64,000 nucleotides of DNA from Pseudomonas sp. MTM4. GTDB lineage: Bacteria; Pseudomonadota; Gammaproteobacteria; Pseudomonadales; Pseudomonadaceae. This document shows, in pieces, positions 54,769 to 63,334 of this stretch. Both the position numbers and the translations under genes were made by a program. Location of the stretch: positions 4,077,001 through 4,141,000 of the forward strand of contig NZ_CP048411.1 of NCBI RefSeq assembly GCF_019355055.1. Direction: 5' to 3'. The first letter of the stretch is position 1; each line of letters starts with the position of its first letter. A model generated the notes under the pieces. The model searched no databases. It was given only the letters and a program-made list of their open reading frames with translations, and was not told where the DNA came from.

Positions 54769-56319
54769 TCAGGCAGCGGTGGACAGGGAGGGTTGGTCGA
54801 ACTGGCCGGCCATCCAGCGGCCGACATCGCTGGGGGCGCAGGCTTCGGTCCGGTGTTGTGGCGAAAGTCGGCCATCGCAGAGCGCGGCGAGGCGGTCGCT
54901 GATCTGGAACAGCTCGTCCAGGTCCTCGGAAATCACTAAGATCGCCGCGCCCGCATCGCGCAGTTCGATCAGCGCGCGGTGGATGGCTGCCGCAGCGCCG
55001 ACGTCCACGCCCCAGGTCGGATGCGCCGCCACTAGCAGCCGGGGCTGCTGGAGGATTTCGCGGCCGAGAATGAATTTCTGCAGGTTGCCGCCGGAGAGGC
55101 TCGCCGCCGGCGTCTGAGTGTCCGGCGTCTTCACCGCGAAGTGTTGGATCACCTTTGTCGCGAATTCCTGAACGCGCGTGCGCTGGATCAGCCCGTGGCG
55201 AAGCATGCCCCGCTGCTGGAAGGCGGTGAGCAGGCCGTTGTCGGCCAGGCTCATGCCGGGCACGGCGCCATGGCCAAGACGTTCGGCGGGCACGAACGCC
55301 AACCCGTGGCGGCGACGCGCGTCCGGGCGCAGGTGTGCCGCCGGCTCGCCAAGAAAGCGGATGCGTTCGGCATCGCGCCCATGCAGGGTGCGCTCGCCGG
55401 ACAGCAGCGCGAGCAGTTCGTCCTGACCGTTGCCGGCGACCCCGGCGATGCCGACAATCTCGCCGGCGCGCACTTCCAGGCTCAGGTTATCGAGCGAAAC
55501 GCCAAAGGGGTCGGCATTTCGCCAGGACAATCCTTCCACCTGCAGAAAGGGCGCACGGCCTTCGGCCTTGCGGTACTTCGCTTCCAGACCCTCGGCGTCA
55601 CCCACCATCAGCCGTGCCAGATCCAGGTCGCTGCACTGGCTCGGCACGCAGGTACCGGAAACCTTGCCCGCGCGCAGCACCGTGGCCTTCTGGCAGAGGG
55701 CGCGCACTTCGTTCAGCTTGTGGCTGATGAACAGGACGCTGCAGCCCTCGGCAGCCAGACGCTGCAGCACCACGAACAACTCGTCGGCTTCCTGCGGGGT
55801 CAGCACCGAGGTGGGCTCGTCGAGGATCAACAGGCGGATGTCCTGCATCAGGCAGCGCACGATCTCCACCCGCTGGCGCTCGCCGATAGACAGGCTGTGC
55901 ACCAGGCGCTGCGGCTCCAGTGGCATGCCGTAGCGCTGAGAGACCTCGCGGATGCGTGGCTCCAGCTGCTTTGGCGTGCCGGCGCCCACGCCCAGCGCCA
56001 GGGCGATGTTCTCCGCCACGGACAGCGTCTCGAACAGCGAGAAATGCTGGAACACCATGCCGATGCCGCGTTCGCGCGCCTGGGCCGGGTCGCGCATGAC
56101 CACCGGTTGTCCTTCCCAGACGATGCGACCGGCATCGGGCTGAACCACGCCAAAGATGATTTTCATCAGCGTGCTCTTGCCGGCGCCGTTCTCGCCGAGC
56201 AGTGCATGAATCTCGCCGGGTGCGATGGTCAGGTCGATGCCATCGTTGGCGACGGTTCCGGGATAGCGCTTGGTGATGCCGCGCAGCACAAGTCGCGCGT
56301 GAGAGGAAGAGGTGGGCAT
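54769..56319 (-). CDS. Nucleoside ABC transporter ATPase, two nucleotide-binding domains
   Basis: The 516-residue protein has domain 1 with an intact Walker A (LLGENGAGKSTLMK), signature LSIGERQRVEI and Walker B (LLILDEPTSVL). Domain 2 has a degenerate Walker A (GVAGNGQDELL) and signature LSGGNLQKFILGREI. This asymmetry is normal for BMP/sugar-type transporters. I chose ATG 56319 (MPTSSSHARLVLRGITKRYPG), where homology starts. It heads the ATPase-permease-permease-BMP-oxygenase set; a RutR-like site is 45 bases upstream. Confidence 0.93.
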   Translation of the reverse strand: MPTSSSHARLVLRGITKRYPGTVANDGIDLTIAPGEIHALLGENGAGKSTLMKIIFGVVQPDAGRIVWEGQPVVMRDPAQARERGIGMVFQHFSLFETLSVAENIALALGVGAGTPKQLEPRIREVSQRYGMPLEPQRLVHSLSIGERQRVEIVRCLMQDIRLLILDEPTSVLTPQEADELFVVLQRLAAEGCSVLFISHKLNEVRALCQKATVLRAGKVSGTCVPSQCSDLDLARLMVGDAEGLEAKYRKAEGRAPFLQVEGLSWRNADPFGVSLDNLSLEVRAGEIVGIAGVAGNGQDELLALLSGERTLHGRDAERIRFLGEPAAHLRPDARRRHGLAFVPAERLGHGAVPGMSLADNGLLTAFQQRGMLRHGLIQRTRVQEFATKVIQHFAVKTPDTQTPAASLSGGNLQKFILGREILQQPRLLVAAHPTWGVDVGAAAAIHRALIELRDAGAAILVISEDLDELFQISDRLAALCDGRLSPQHRTEACAPSDVGRWMAGQFDQPSLSTAA

Positions 56320-56363
56320 GGGTAATCGCTCGTCGGGACGTTGCCAGGCAAGTAGCAAAAATC

Positions 56364-56377
56364 TGGCCATAAGGTCA
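56364..56377. promoter_or_regulatory. RutR-like palindrome upstream of the nucleoside ABC operon
   Basis: TGGCCATAAGGTCA: five-base GGTCA half-site on one side, one mismatch (TGGCC) on the other. Confidence 0.5.
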
Positions 56378-56544
56378 GGTTTTGCTCGCGACGTCCGCTT
56401 GGCGAGCCTGCGGCGCGGGGCTTTCGCTGACCTGCGCGCCGCTGTGCTGTTTAGTGGTGCATGAATCGCCGGGCGGTGAAGGTTGCGCACCCCTAAGGTG
56501 CCTGGGGCAGACGCTGGAGAAGATTCCTGGAAAACTCCTGCGAG

Positions 56545-57015
56545 CTACCAGATGCCTTCATGCAGTGCGGCGGCCTCTTCTTCCAGCAGCGGGCCGACCA
56601 CTTCGACCTGGCGCTGACCGGCTTCGAAGACGGTGCGGCAGGGCAGGTCCAGCGTCGGGTTTTCCGGATGATTGCCGGTGATTTCTTTCAGGCTGCGCTC
56701 GGACAGACCGTAGACCACGCGACCCAGACCGACCCAGTAAGCGGCGCCAGCGCACATGGCGCAGGGTTCGGCGGAGGTGTACATGCTGCAGCGCGAGAGG
56801 AATTCCGGCGTGTAGCGGGTCGAGGCACGGGTCATCAGCACCCGCTCGGCGTGGCCGGTCATGTCGTGGTCGGGCATGTAGGCGTTGCCCTGTTCGAGCA
56901 GCACTTCGCCGTCCGGCCCGACGAGGATCGCGCCGAAGGGATGGGTGCCGTTTTCCAGCGCGCGGCGGGCCACGTCGAAGCTCTTGCGCAGCAGGGTGAG
57001 GTCTTGTTCGTTCAT
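56545..57015 (-). CDS. Cytidine-deaminase-fold nucleoside/guanine deaminase
   Basis: The 156-residue zinc enzyme has HAE (His55, Glu57) and PCAMC (Cys85, Cys88), with the pattern HPFGAILVGPDGEVL and SAEPCAMCAGAAYWVGLGRVVYG. Size and motifs fit the B. subtilis GuaD type of guanine deaminase or a related nucleobase deaminase (adenine, cytosine and ammeline-type activities are alternatives). It is not related in sequence to the amidohydrolase GuaD at 43833. ATG 57015 has GAGACG upstream. Confidence 0.85.
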   Translation of the reverse strand: MNEQDLTLLRKSFDVARRALENGTHPFGAILVGPDGEVLLEQGNAYMPDHDMTGHAERVLMTRASTRYTPEFLSRCSMYTSAEPCAMCAGAAYWVGLGRVVYGLSERSLKEITGNHPENPTLDLPCRTVFEAGQRQVEVVGPLLEEEAAALHEGIW

Positions 57016-57055
57016 GGGCGTCTCATCGTTGGCAATGTCATAGGTGAACCGTTTT

Positions 57056-57116
57056 TGTAGGGGCGAATTCATTCGCCCATGGGCCGCCAATGCGGGCGAA
57101 CAAGTTCGCCCCTACA
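57056..57116. repeat. Palindromic repeat (GTAGGGGCGAA family)
   Basis: TGTAGGGGCGAATTCATTCG.. with inverted GGGCGAACAAGTTCGCCCCTACA; a different unit from the GGGTGGGCT copies. Confidence 0.75.
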
Positions 57117-57141
57117 GGAGCAGCGCCGGTCCGCATTACGC

Positions 57142-57942
57142 TCATGACTGCTGCGCCTTGGGCAGGCTCCAGGGGAAGCACAGCTTCTGCAGCAGGCCGA
57201 TCAGGTGGAACAGCACCAGGCTGATCACTACCAGCATCATCAGCGCGGCGAAGGCCTGCGGCACCTGGAACATCGAGGTGGAGAAGTTGATGAAGTAGCC
57301 CAGGCCCTTCTCCGCGGCGACGAACTCGGCCACCACCGCGCCGATCACCGCCAGGGTGATGGAGATGCGCAGCGCCGAGAACAGGTGCGGGATAGCGTAG
57401 GGCAGGCGGATGTTGCGGTACTCGCGGGCCTTGGAAGCGCCTAGCGAGCGCGACAGTTCCACCAGTTCCTCGGGCGTCGCCAAGAGGCCGGTGACGCAGG
57501 ACACCACGATGGGGAAAAACGCGATGAGGAAGGTAATGAACACCCGCGGCAGGTCGCCGGCGCCCATCACCACCACGATGATCGGCGCTACCGCGACGAT
57601 CGGCGTGGACTGCACGATCACCAGCAGCGGATACAGCGTGCGCGACAACACTCGCGAAGACGCCAGGGCGATCGCCAGCGGGATGCCGATCAGGATCGAC
57701 AGGCCGTAGCCCATCAGCGTTACCCGTAGCGTGGCGAAGATATGCTCGGCCCAGGCGGCGAGGCCGACCTTGTGCGTTGCGGCGAGGATGGCGCTGGGCG
57801 AGGGCAGCACGAAGCTGGGCAGCTTCAGCAGGCGGCAGGCCGCTTCCCATACGAGCAGCAGAACGAGCAGCGCGAGCCAGGGCGCGAACCGCTCGGCCCC
57901 GGCCCGGAATTTCAGCGCCTTGAGCTTATTAATGGTCGGCAT
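57142..57942 (-). CDS. ABC transporter permease, SsuC/TauC type
   Basis: The 266-residue inner-membrane protein has about six TM segments and the EAA-type loop ELVELSRSLGASKAREYRNIRLPYAIPHLFSALRISITLAVIGAVVAEF. It belongs with the ATPase and NMT1-type binding protein encoded upstream. ATG 57942 overlaps the ATPase gene by 14 bases; a start at 57984 would overlap 56 bases. Confidence 0.9.
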   Translation of the reverse strand: MPTINKLKALKFRAGAERFAPWLALLVLLLVWEAACRLLKLPSFVLPSPSAILAATHKVGLAAWAEHIFATLRVTLMGYGLSILIGIPLAIALASSRVLSRTLYPLLVIVQSTPIVAVAPIIVVVMGAGDLPRVFITFLIAFFPIVVSCVTGLLATPEELVELSRSLGASKAREYRNIRLPYAIPHLFSALRISITLAVIGAVVAEFVAAEKGLGYFINFSTSMFQVPQAFAALMMLVVISLVLFHLIGLLQKLCFPWSLPKAQQS

Positions 57943-58732
57943 GGCGCGAGAAGACTTGGCGGCGGATATGGTTGGCGAGCTCATTGAAGCGTGGCTCCGT
58001 CAGGGTTTCCATGGACCGCGGGCGCGGCAGATCGACGTCGATGATTTCCTGCACGCGACCGGGGCGCGCCGACATCACCAGGATGCGGTCGGCCAGCAGC
58101 AGCGCTTCGGGAATCGAGTGGGTGATGAACAGCACCGTCTTCGGGCGGCTGCTCCAGATGTTCAGCAGTTCCAGGCTGAGCTCGTCGCGGGTCAGGGCGT
58201 CGAGGGCCGAGAACGGCTCGTCCATCAGCAGAATTTCCGGGTCGTGCAACAGCGCACGGGCGATCGCCGCACGCTGCTGCATGCCGCCGGACAGCTCGTC
58301 CGGGCGCTTGCCGCCGAACTCCTTGAGCCCCACCAGCTCCAGCAGCTCCTCGGCGCGGATGATTTCCTGCGCAGTGACGCGGCCGTACTTGTGGCGCATG
58401 GGGAAAGTCAGGTTGTCGCGGATGTTCAGCCAGGGCAGCAGCGTCGGCTTCTGGAAGACGATGCCGACCTCGTCGCGGGGACCATCCACCGGGCTGCCAT
58501 AGATGCTGACCTGGCCGTGGGTCGGCCTGACCAGTCCGGCGAGGATGCGCAGCAGCGTGGATTTGCCGCAGCCCGACGGGCCGAGCACCGCGATGAACTC
58601 GTGGCGACCGATGTCGAAGCTGGCGTTGTCCAGCGCCACCACTTCGCTGCCGTCGGATGAGGTGAAGACCTGGCTGACCCGGTCGAAGCTGATGTTGGGG
58701 CGCGATGTGGCGTCCAGGGTTGCGGTGCTCAT
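57929..58732 (-). CDS. ABC transporter ATPase, SsuB/TauB type
   Basis: The 267-residue cytoplasmic ATPase has Walker A GPSGCGKSTLLR, Q-loop VFQKPTLLPWLN, signature LSGGMQQRAAIARALLHDPEILLMDEPFSALD and H-loop FITHSIPEAL. ATG 58732 begins MSTATLDATSRPNISFDRVSQVF, five bases from the binding-protein stop codon; the longer open frame overlaps that gene. Confidence 0.94.
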   Translation of the reverse strand: MSTATLDATSRPNISFDRVSQVFTSSDGSEVVALDNASFDIGRHEFIAVLGPSGCGKSTLLRILAGLVRPTHGQVSIYGSPVDGPRDEVGIVFQKPTLLPWLNIRDNLTFPMRHKYGRVTAQEIIRAEELLELVGLKEFGGKRPDELSGGMQQRAAIARALLHDPEILLMDEPFSALDALTRDELSLELLNIWSSRPKTVLFITHSIPEALLLADRILVMSARPGRVQEIIDVDLPRPRSMETLTEPRFNELANHIRRQVFSRHADH

Positions 58733-58736
58733 GGCA

Positions 58737-59714
58737 TCACTCGCTGAGGCTGGAGTCGATTGCGCTGGCCGGATCAAGGCTGTCGACCGCCGTGCCCTGA
58801 GCCCTGGCGACCCATTCCCAGGTCGTGGCCAGGCGCTTGGCATCGAAGCCGCTGCCTTCGGCGGCGCTGATCTCGTTCTGCATCAGCGGCACCGAGGCGG
58901 CGAATTGTTCCTCGGCCTGCTGCTCGTCGACCTCGGAAACCATCTTCTTCAGCGCAGCCGCCGCCGCGGCCGGGTCGGCGATGGCGTTCGCCTGGGCCTG
59001 CTGGTAGGCCTTGACGAATTTCTTCGCCACTTCGGGGTTGTTCTGCACGAAACGCTGCGACGCCACCAGCGACAAGCCGTAGCCTTCGAAGCCGTATTCG
59101 GACCAGGGAATGGTATTCAGCGTCTTGTCCGCTTCGCCGAGGGCGCGGACGAAACCGGGGGCGACGGTCAGCCAGTTGATGGTGGCGTCGACCTTGCCGG
59201 TGGCGAGCATTGGCGCCAGCGCGCCGGGATCGACTTTGAGCAGCCTGACGCTGCTCGGGTCGATACCGTTACGCTCCAGCAACAGCGGCCAGACCACGTT
59301 AGAGGCCGAGAACGTCGGGGTGGCCACGGTCTTGCCGACGATGTCCTTGAAGGCGTTTATGCCCGAGCCTTCGGTGGTGAAGAAGGCGTCCGGCTGCTTG
59401 TTGTAGATCGGCGCGACCGCCACCACCGGCACCTCGCCCTGGGCCTTGGCCTGCAGCAGTGAGGCCAGGCCGGCGGAACCGAAGTCGGCGCTATTGGTGG
59501 CCAGCTTGGTTACCACGTCGCTGCCGCCGCGGGCGCTGGAAATTTCCACCTCGATGCCTTCGGCGGCGAACAGCCCTTGCTCGACGCCGAGGTAGATCGC
59601 CGCCTTGTCGCCGGCTGGCAGCCAGTCGTTGAGCCAGCGCACCTTGTCGGCGGCCAGGACGGATTGGCTGAACAGGGCCAGCAGGGCGCTGGCGATCAGG
59701 GTTTTCTTGAACAT
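58737..59714 (-). CDS. NMT1/SsuA-type ABC transporter binding protein
   Basis: The 325-residue protein has a signal peptide (MFKKTLIASALLALFSQSVLAADK) and the NMT1/THI5-like fold: VRWLNDWLPAGDKAAIYLGVEQGLFAAEGIEVEISSARGGSDVVTKLATNSADFGSAG. This group includes binders of thiamine-precursor pyrimidines, riboflavin, taurine and sulfonates. In this island a nucleobase-like ligand is plausible but not shown. AAGGAG sits before ATG 59714. Confidence 0.9.
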   Translation of the reverse strand: MFKKTLIASALLALFSQSVLAADKVRWLNDWLPAGDKAAIYLGVEQGLFAAEGIEVEISSARGGSDVVTKLATNSADFGSAGLASLLQAKAQGEVPVVAVAPIYNKQPDAFFTTEGSGINAFKDIVGKTVATPTFSASNVVWPLLLERNGIDPSSVRLLKVDPGALAPMLATGKVDATINWLTVAPGFVRALGEADKTLNTIPWSEYGFEGYGLSLVASQRFVQNNPEVAKKFVKAYQQAQANAIADPAAAAAALKKMVSEVDEQQAEEQFAASVPLMQNEISAAEGSGFDAKRLATTWEWVARAQGTAVDSLDPASAIDSSLSE

Positions 59715-59761
59715 GGGGAAACTCCTTGAAATTGGCTGGTGAGGGCCATGCAATAAACGCG

Positions 59762-60511
59762 TCAGAGAACGGGGTTTGGGTGGTGGGCGAAGAAATCCAG
59801 CAGGGCGGCGAGCAGCGCTTCCGGCGCAGCCAGTTGCGGCGCGTGGCCGCAATCGAGCACCGTGCGCTCGGCGCCGGGCACCAGTTGCTGCATGCGCTGC
59901 TGCACCAGCGGCAGTACCGAGCGATCCTGCGCCGCCTCCAGATACAGGCGCGGCAAACGGCCGAAGCGTCCGGCCGTCCAGTGCGCGGCGATATCGCGTC
60001 CACCGTCGGGTTGCACCGTCAGGCGGCGGGCTGCACGCACGGCGGCCGATGCTGGTGCGTCGTGAAAAAACACCGCGCAGGCGGCGTCGCCGGGCACCCG
60101 GCTGCCGCCCACGGCGGGTTGCAGATACGGGCCGATGCCGCTGACTTCGGGAAAGTCTCGGCTCAGTTCAGCGCACAACTCGGCGAAGCGCATGCCGCTG
60201 GGCAGCATCATCCCTGCGACGTAGGCAATGCCTGCGATACGTTCGGCATAGCGCTCGGCCACCGCGGTGGCGGTGACTCCGCCGCCGGAATGGCCGACCA
60301 GGTGCACGGGCCCGTCCAGGGTCTCGATCAGCGCGCCGACGTGCGCGACGTAGCGTTCGAGCGAGACCTTGGCGAGCGGCGTGGCATCGCTGCCGTTGCC
60401 CGGCAAGTCGACCGCGTGGGGCCTGTGCCCGGCGCTGCGCAAGCCATCGAGCAGCGAATCCCAGACCCAGCTGCCGGCCCAGGCGCCGTGGATGAGAACG
60501 ATGTCAGCCAT
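59762..60511 (-). CDS. Alpha/beta hydrolase
   Basis: The 249-residue enzyme has oxyanion loop IVLIHGAWAGSWVWD, nucleophile elbow GHSGGG (catalytic Ser), a candidate Asp in LEAAQDRSVLP and His in LDCGHAPQLAAP. It resembles the plant methylesterase / EstC-like group, which cleaves small esters. It overlaps the upstream oxygenase gene by eight bases, so the two are made together and may act in sequence. Confidence 0.88.
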   Translation of the reverse strand: MADIVLIHGAWAGSWVWDSLLDGLRSAGHRPHAVDLPGNGSDATPLAKVSLERYVAHVGALIETLDGPVHLVGHSGGGVTATAVAERYAERIAGIAYVAGMMLPSGMRFAELCAELSRDFPEVSGIGPYLQPAVGGSRVPGDAACAVFFHDAPASAAVRAARRLTVQPDGGRDIAAHWTAGRFGRLPRLYLEAAQDRSVLPLVQQRMQQLVPGAERTVLDCGHAPQLAAPEALLAALLDFFAHHPNPVL

Positions 60512-61460
60512 AGGTCCTCCGATACATCTCGCGCAGGTGTTCTTCCACGGTCACGGCGGGGTAGCGTGGCGCCTCTCCCGGTGCCAGGCAGACGGGCAGG
60601 CATTCCACCGTCAGATCCAGATTGCCGGTGTAGAAGAAGGGCACCGAATAGCGTTCGCGCCCGGAGCGGTTGATCACCCGGTGGCGGTTGGAGCGGTAGC
60701 GATCGTTCGTCCAGCGGCTGATCAGATCGCCCAGGTTGACCACATAGGTGCCTTCGATGGGCGGCGCGTCGATCCACTCGCCGCTGTCGACGGCCTGCAC
60801 CTGCAGGCCGCCAGCGTCATCCTGCAGCAACAGCGTCAGGGCGCCGAAGTCGGTGTGCGCGCCGCAGCCTTTCTCGCCGGGCGCGGACTGTGCTGGCTGG
60901 GGCGGATAATGCAGCAGGCGCAGGGTGGCGGCGGCATCCTTGAGCAATGGATCGAAGTGATCGGCGGACAGCTCCAGGGACAGTGCCAGCGCGCCCATCA
61001 GCCGCTCGCACACTTGGTTGACGGCCTGGAAGTAGCGCTCCATGACGGCGCGGAACTCGGGTAGCTCCAGCGGCCACTGGTTCGGCCCCTGGTTGAACTT
61101 GCCGGCCAGCACGCGGGGATCGTCCTCGGCTACCTCGTTGCCGATGTAGAAGCCTTCCTTCAGATCGGGCGGGCTGCCGGCTTCCAGCGTCTGGCCGCGC
61201 AGCGGCTCGTAGCCCCGGTTGCAGCCGGATAGCGCCTTGTCCAGCGCCAGCTTCGCCGCGCTTGGCAGGGCGAAGAAGCGTTCGGCCTGCTGCTGCACGG
61301 CGGCGATCAGTTCAGCGTCGATACCATGGTTGTGGATGTAGAAGAAGCCGCAGCGCTGGCAGGCGTCGCGAAGCTGCTGCGCAATCTTCTGGTGGGCGGC
61401 ATGATCGTCGTGGCGCAGGTCGCCGATGTCGATCAATGGCAAGTTGGGGGCGGGGCGCAT
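60504..61460 (-). CDS. Second isopenicillin N synthase-like 2OG/Fe(II) oxygenase
   Basis: The 318-residue protein has the iron site His202, Asp204 (HTDFG) and His260 (HRVIN) and the RxS pair R270-Y-S272. It shares long stretches with the oxygenase at 50317 (WIDAPPIEGTYVVN, DRY.S..HRVI, GGLQVQ), so they are paralogues. It lies downstream of LysR and RutR-like TetR genes and upstream of the hydrolase and NMT1-type transporter. Substrate unknown. Confidence 0.9.
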   Translation of the reverse strand: MRPAPNLPLIDIGDLRHDDHAAHQKIAQQLRDACQRCGFFYIHNHGIDAELIAAVQQQAERFFALPSAAKLALDKALSGCNRGYEPLRGQTLEAGSPPDLKEGFYIGNEVAEDDPRVLAGKFNQGPNQWPLELPEFRAVMERYFQAVNQVCERLMGALALSLELSADHFDPLLKDAAATLRLLHYPPQPAQSAPGEKGCGAHTDFGALTLLLQDDAGGLQVQAVDSGEWIDAPPIEGTYVVNLGDLISRWTNDRYRSNRHRVINRSGRERYSVPFFYTGNLDLTVECLPVCLAPGEAPRYPAVTVEEHLREMYRRTYG

Positions 61461-61573
61461 CGGGCTCCTCCTGTGGTGTGTGAAACCATCCTAGGGAGGC
61501 GCTTGCTGCTCTCGATAGCGCTGATTTTGCGCCGGGCCGATGCCGAAACGGCATCGGCCCGAAAGGGTGCGCC

Positions 61574-62503
61574 TCATGCTTCGTACAGGTGCGTTTCGGC
61601 GGCCACGCGCTGCGCCAGTTGGTCCTCCACCAGGCGGATGAAGGCATCCAGCGCAGCAGGCAAGGATCTACCGCTGCGTACATAGACGCCCAGCTCGGAA
61701 ACCACGGGCTGCTTGGCTTTCAGCGGTACCAGCTGCAGCTGTCCGGCAGCCAGTTCCTCTTCGATGCCGAGGCGGGTCTGGAATGCCAGGCCCATGCCGC
61801 GCATCGCCAGGCGCTTGGCCAGGTCCACCGATGCACTTTCCAGGAGCACGGTCAGCGGCTTTTTCGGGTTGAGTAAAAAAGGCTGCAGATGACGGCGGAT
61901 CGATAATTCCGGCCCCGGCAGGATCAACGGATAGCGTGCGCATTCGGCGAAGCTGACACTTGCCTGCGCCGCCAGCGGATGCTCCGGCGGCATGATCGCA
62001 CCCAGGACGAAACGCCCGACGGCGTACTGGCGCAATGACTCGCTGCGTTCCACGGCATAACCCAGGGCGACATCCGCATCGCCGCCGGCCACCGCGCGCG
62101 CGGCCTCCTCGGAGCCAGCCGAGCGCACGGTGACCCGCAGCATCGGATAGCGGGTCAGCAGCTGTTGCAGAACCATCGGCAGGAAACTGCTGTTCAGACC
62201 TTCCACCGAGACGATGGACAGCTCGCCGCGGCGCAATCCCTTGAGTGCGTCCAGCTCGCTGACCATACGGTGCTCGTCCTGCAGAACGGTGATCACATGC
62301 AGCGAGAAGATCTCACCAGCCGCGGTCAGCCGCAGCCCGCCGGGCAGGCGCTCGAACAACGGCGAGCCGATTTCCTCTTCCAGTTGCAACAGCTGACGAT
62401 TGACTGCCGAAGAGGCGACGTGCAGCCGCCGCGCCGCTTCGCGAATGGAGCCGCAGCGGCGGATCATGTCGAAATACTTCAGCGCACGGGCGTGAATATG
62501 CAT
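61574..62503 (-). CDS. LysR family transcriptional regulator
   Basis: The 309-residue protein has the N-terminal HTH (LKYFDMIRRCGSIREAARRLHVASSAVNRQLLQLEEEIGSPLFERLPGGLRLTAAGE, ~9-66) and a type 2 binding-protein effector domain. It is encoded in the same direction as the oxygenase-hydrolase-transporter genes after it, which is less usual than divergence for LysR targets. Confidence 0.93.
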   Translation of the reverse strand: MHIHARALKYFDMIRRCGSIREAARRLHVASSAVNRQLLQLEEEIGSPLFERLPGGLRLTAAGEIFSLHVITVLQDEHRMVSELDALKGLRRGELSIVSVEGLNSSFLPMVLQQLLTRYPMLRVTVRSAGSEEAARAVAGGDADVALGYAVERSESLRQYAVGRFVLGAIMPPEHPLAAQASVSFAECARYPLILPGPELSIRRHLQPFLLNPKKPLTVLLESASVDLAKRLAMRGMGLAFQTRLGIEEELAAGQLQLVPLKAKQPVVSELGVYVRSGRSLPAALDAFIRLVEDQLAQRVAAETHLYEA

Positions 62504-62512
62504 GGCGATGTC

Positions 62513-63214
62513 CTAGGTCCGTCGCGCCCGCTCGCCGGTGGTTTGAACTGTCGCTGCTGGAAGCGCCAGCCCGCAACCCTTGAGGATGACCCGCACGAGG
62601 TTGTCGGTCGCGTGAGCGAAATCGTTTTTGGTCATGCGCTTGCCGTTGATGCGCAGGATCTGGTCGGAGAAGTCGGCGTAATGCTGGGTACCGGCCCAGA
62701 TGAGGAATATCAGGTGCATCGGGTCGACCGGGTCCATCTTGCCTGCCGCAATCCAGGCCTCGAAGACCGCCGCGCGGCCGCGGAACCAGTTGCGGTAGTC
62801 CTGGTTGAAATGCTCGGACAGGCATTCGCAGCCGCTGATGACTTCCATGGCGAAGATCTTCGAGGCCTGCGGGTGGCGGCGGGAGAATTCCATCTTGATG
62901 CGTATGTAGTCGGCCAATGCAATAGCCGGATCGTCATCGACGGTGAGGTCGTCGAAGGCGGTATCCCAGAGTTCCAGGATGTGTCGCATTACCTCGACGT
63001 ATAGCCCCAGCTTGCTGTTGAAGTAGTAGTGCAGGTTCGCCTTGGGCAGCCCGGCGCGGGTGGCGATGGCGTTCATGCTGGTGCCCTTGAAGCCGTAACG
63101 GGCGAATTCTTCCGCCGCCGCGGCGAGGATGGTTTCCTCGTTCTGCTGGCGGATGCGGCCGGCGGGTTTGCCCGTGGCGGTGTACAGCGGCTGCGGTGCT
63201 TCGTTCTTGTTCAT
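62513..63214 (-). CDS. RutR-like TetR family regulator
   Basis: The 233-residue protein has an N-terminal tail (~20), an HTH FKGTSMNAIATRAGLPKANLHYYFNSKLGLYVEV closely matching the RutR recognition region, and a ligand domain with IRIKMEFSRRHPQASKIFAMEVISG and LIFLIWAGTQHYADFSDQILRIN as in RutR. E. coli RutR senses uracil/thymine and also touches purine genes. The TGACC-N4-GGTCA sites of this island fit RutR-type DNA recognition, making this the best candidate to bind them. LysR follows nine bases later. Confidence 0.9.
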   Translation of the reverse strand: MNKNEAPQPLYTATGKPAGRIRQQNEETILAAAAEEFARYGFKGTSMNAIATRAGLPKANLHYYFNSKLGLYVEVMRHILELWDTAFDDLTVDDDPAIALADYIRIKMEFSRRHPQASKIFAMEVISGCECLSEHFNQDYRNWFRGRAAVFEAWIAAGKMDPVDPMHLIFLIWAGTQHYADFSDQILRINGKRMTKNDFAHATDNLVRVILKGCGLALPAATVQTTGERARRT

Positions 63215-63334
63215 AGTCCCTTATCCGAAGAGCGCGTTGACGTCCGTACGCCACCGCATGGGTTCAAGCCCGCTGCGTGCTGGCGACGATGGCGGGTTCG
63301 CTCCGCTCGTGCAGCAGTAGGATCGCCGCCAGCG

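Noticed and set aside
53539..54939. 466-codon frame opposite the nucleoside permease genes
   Set aside because: Gln/His/Arg-rich shadow translation of membrane-protein codons; no homology pattern.
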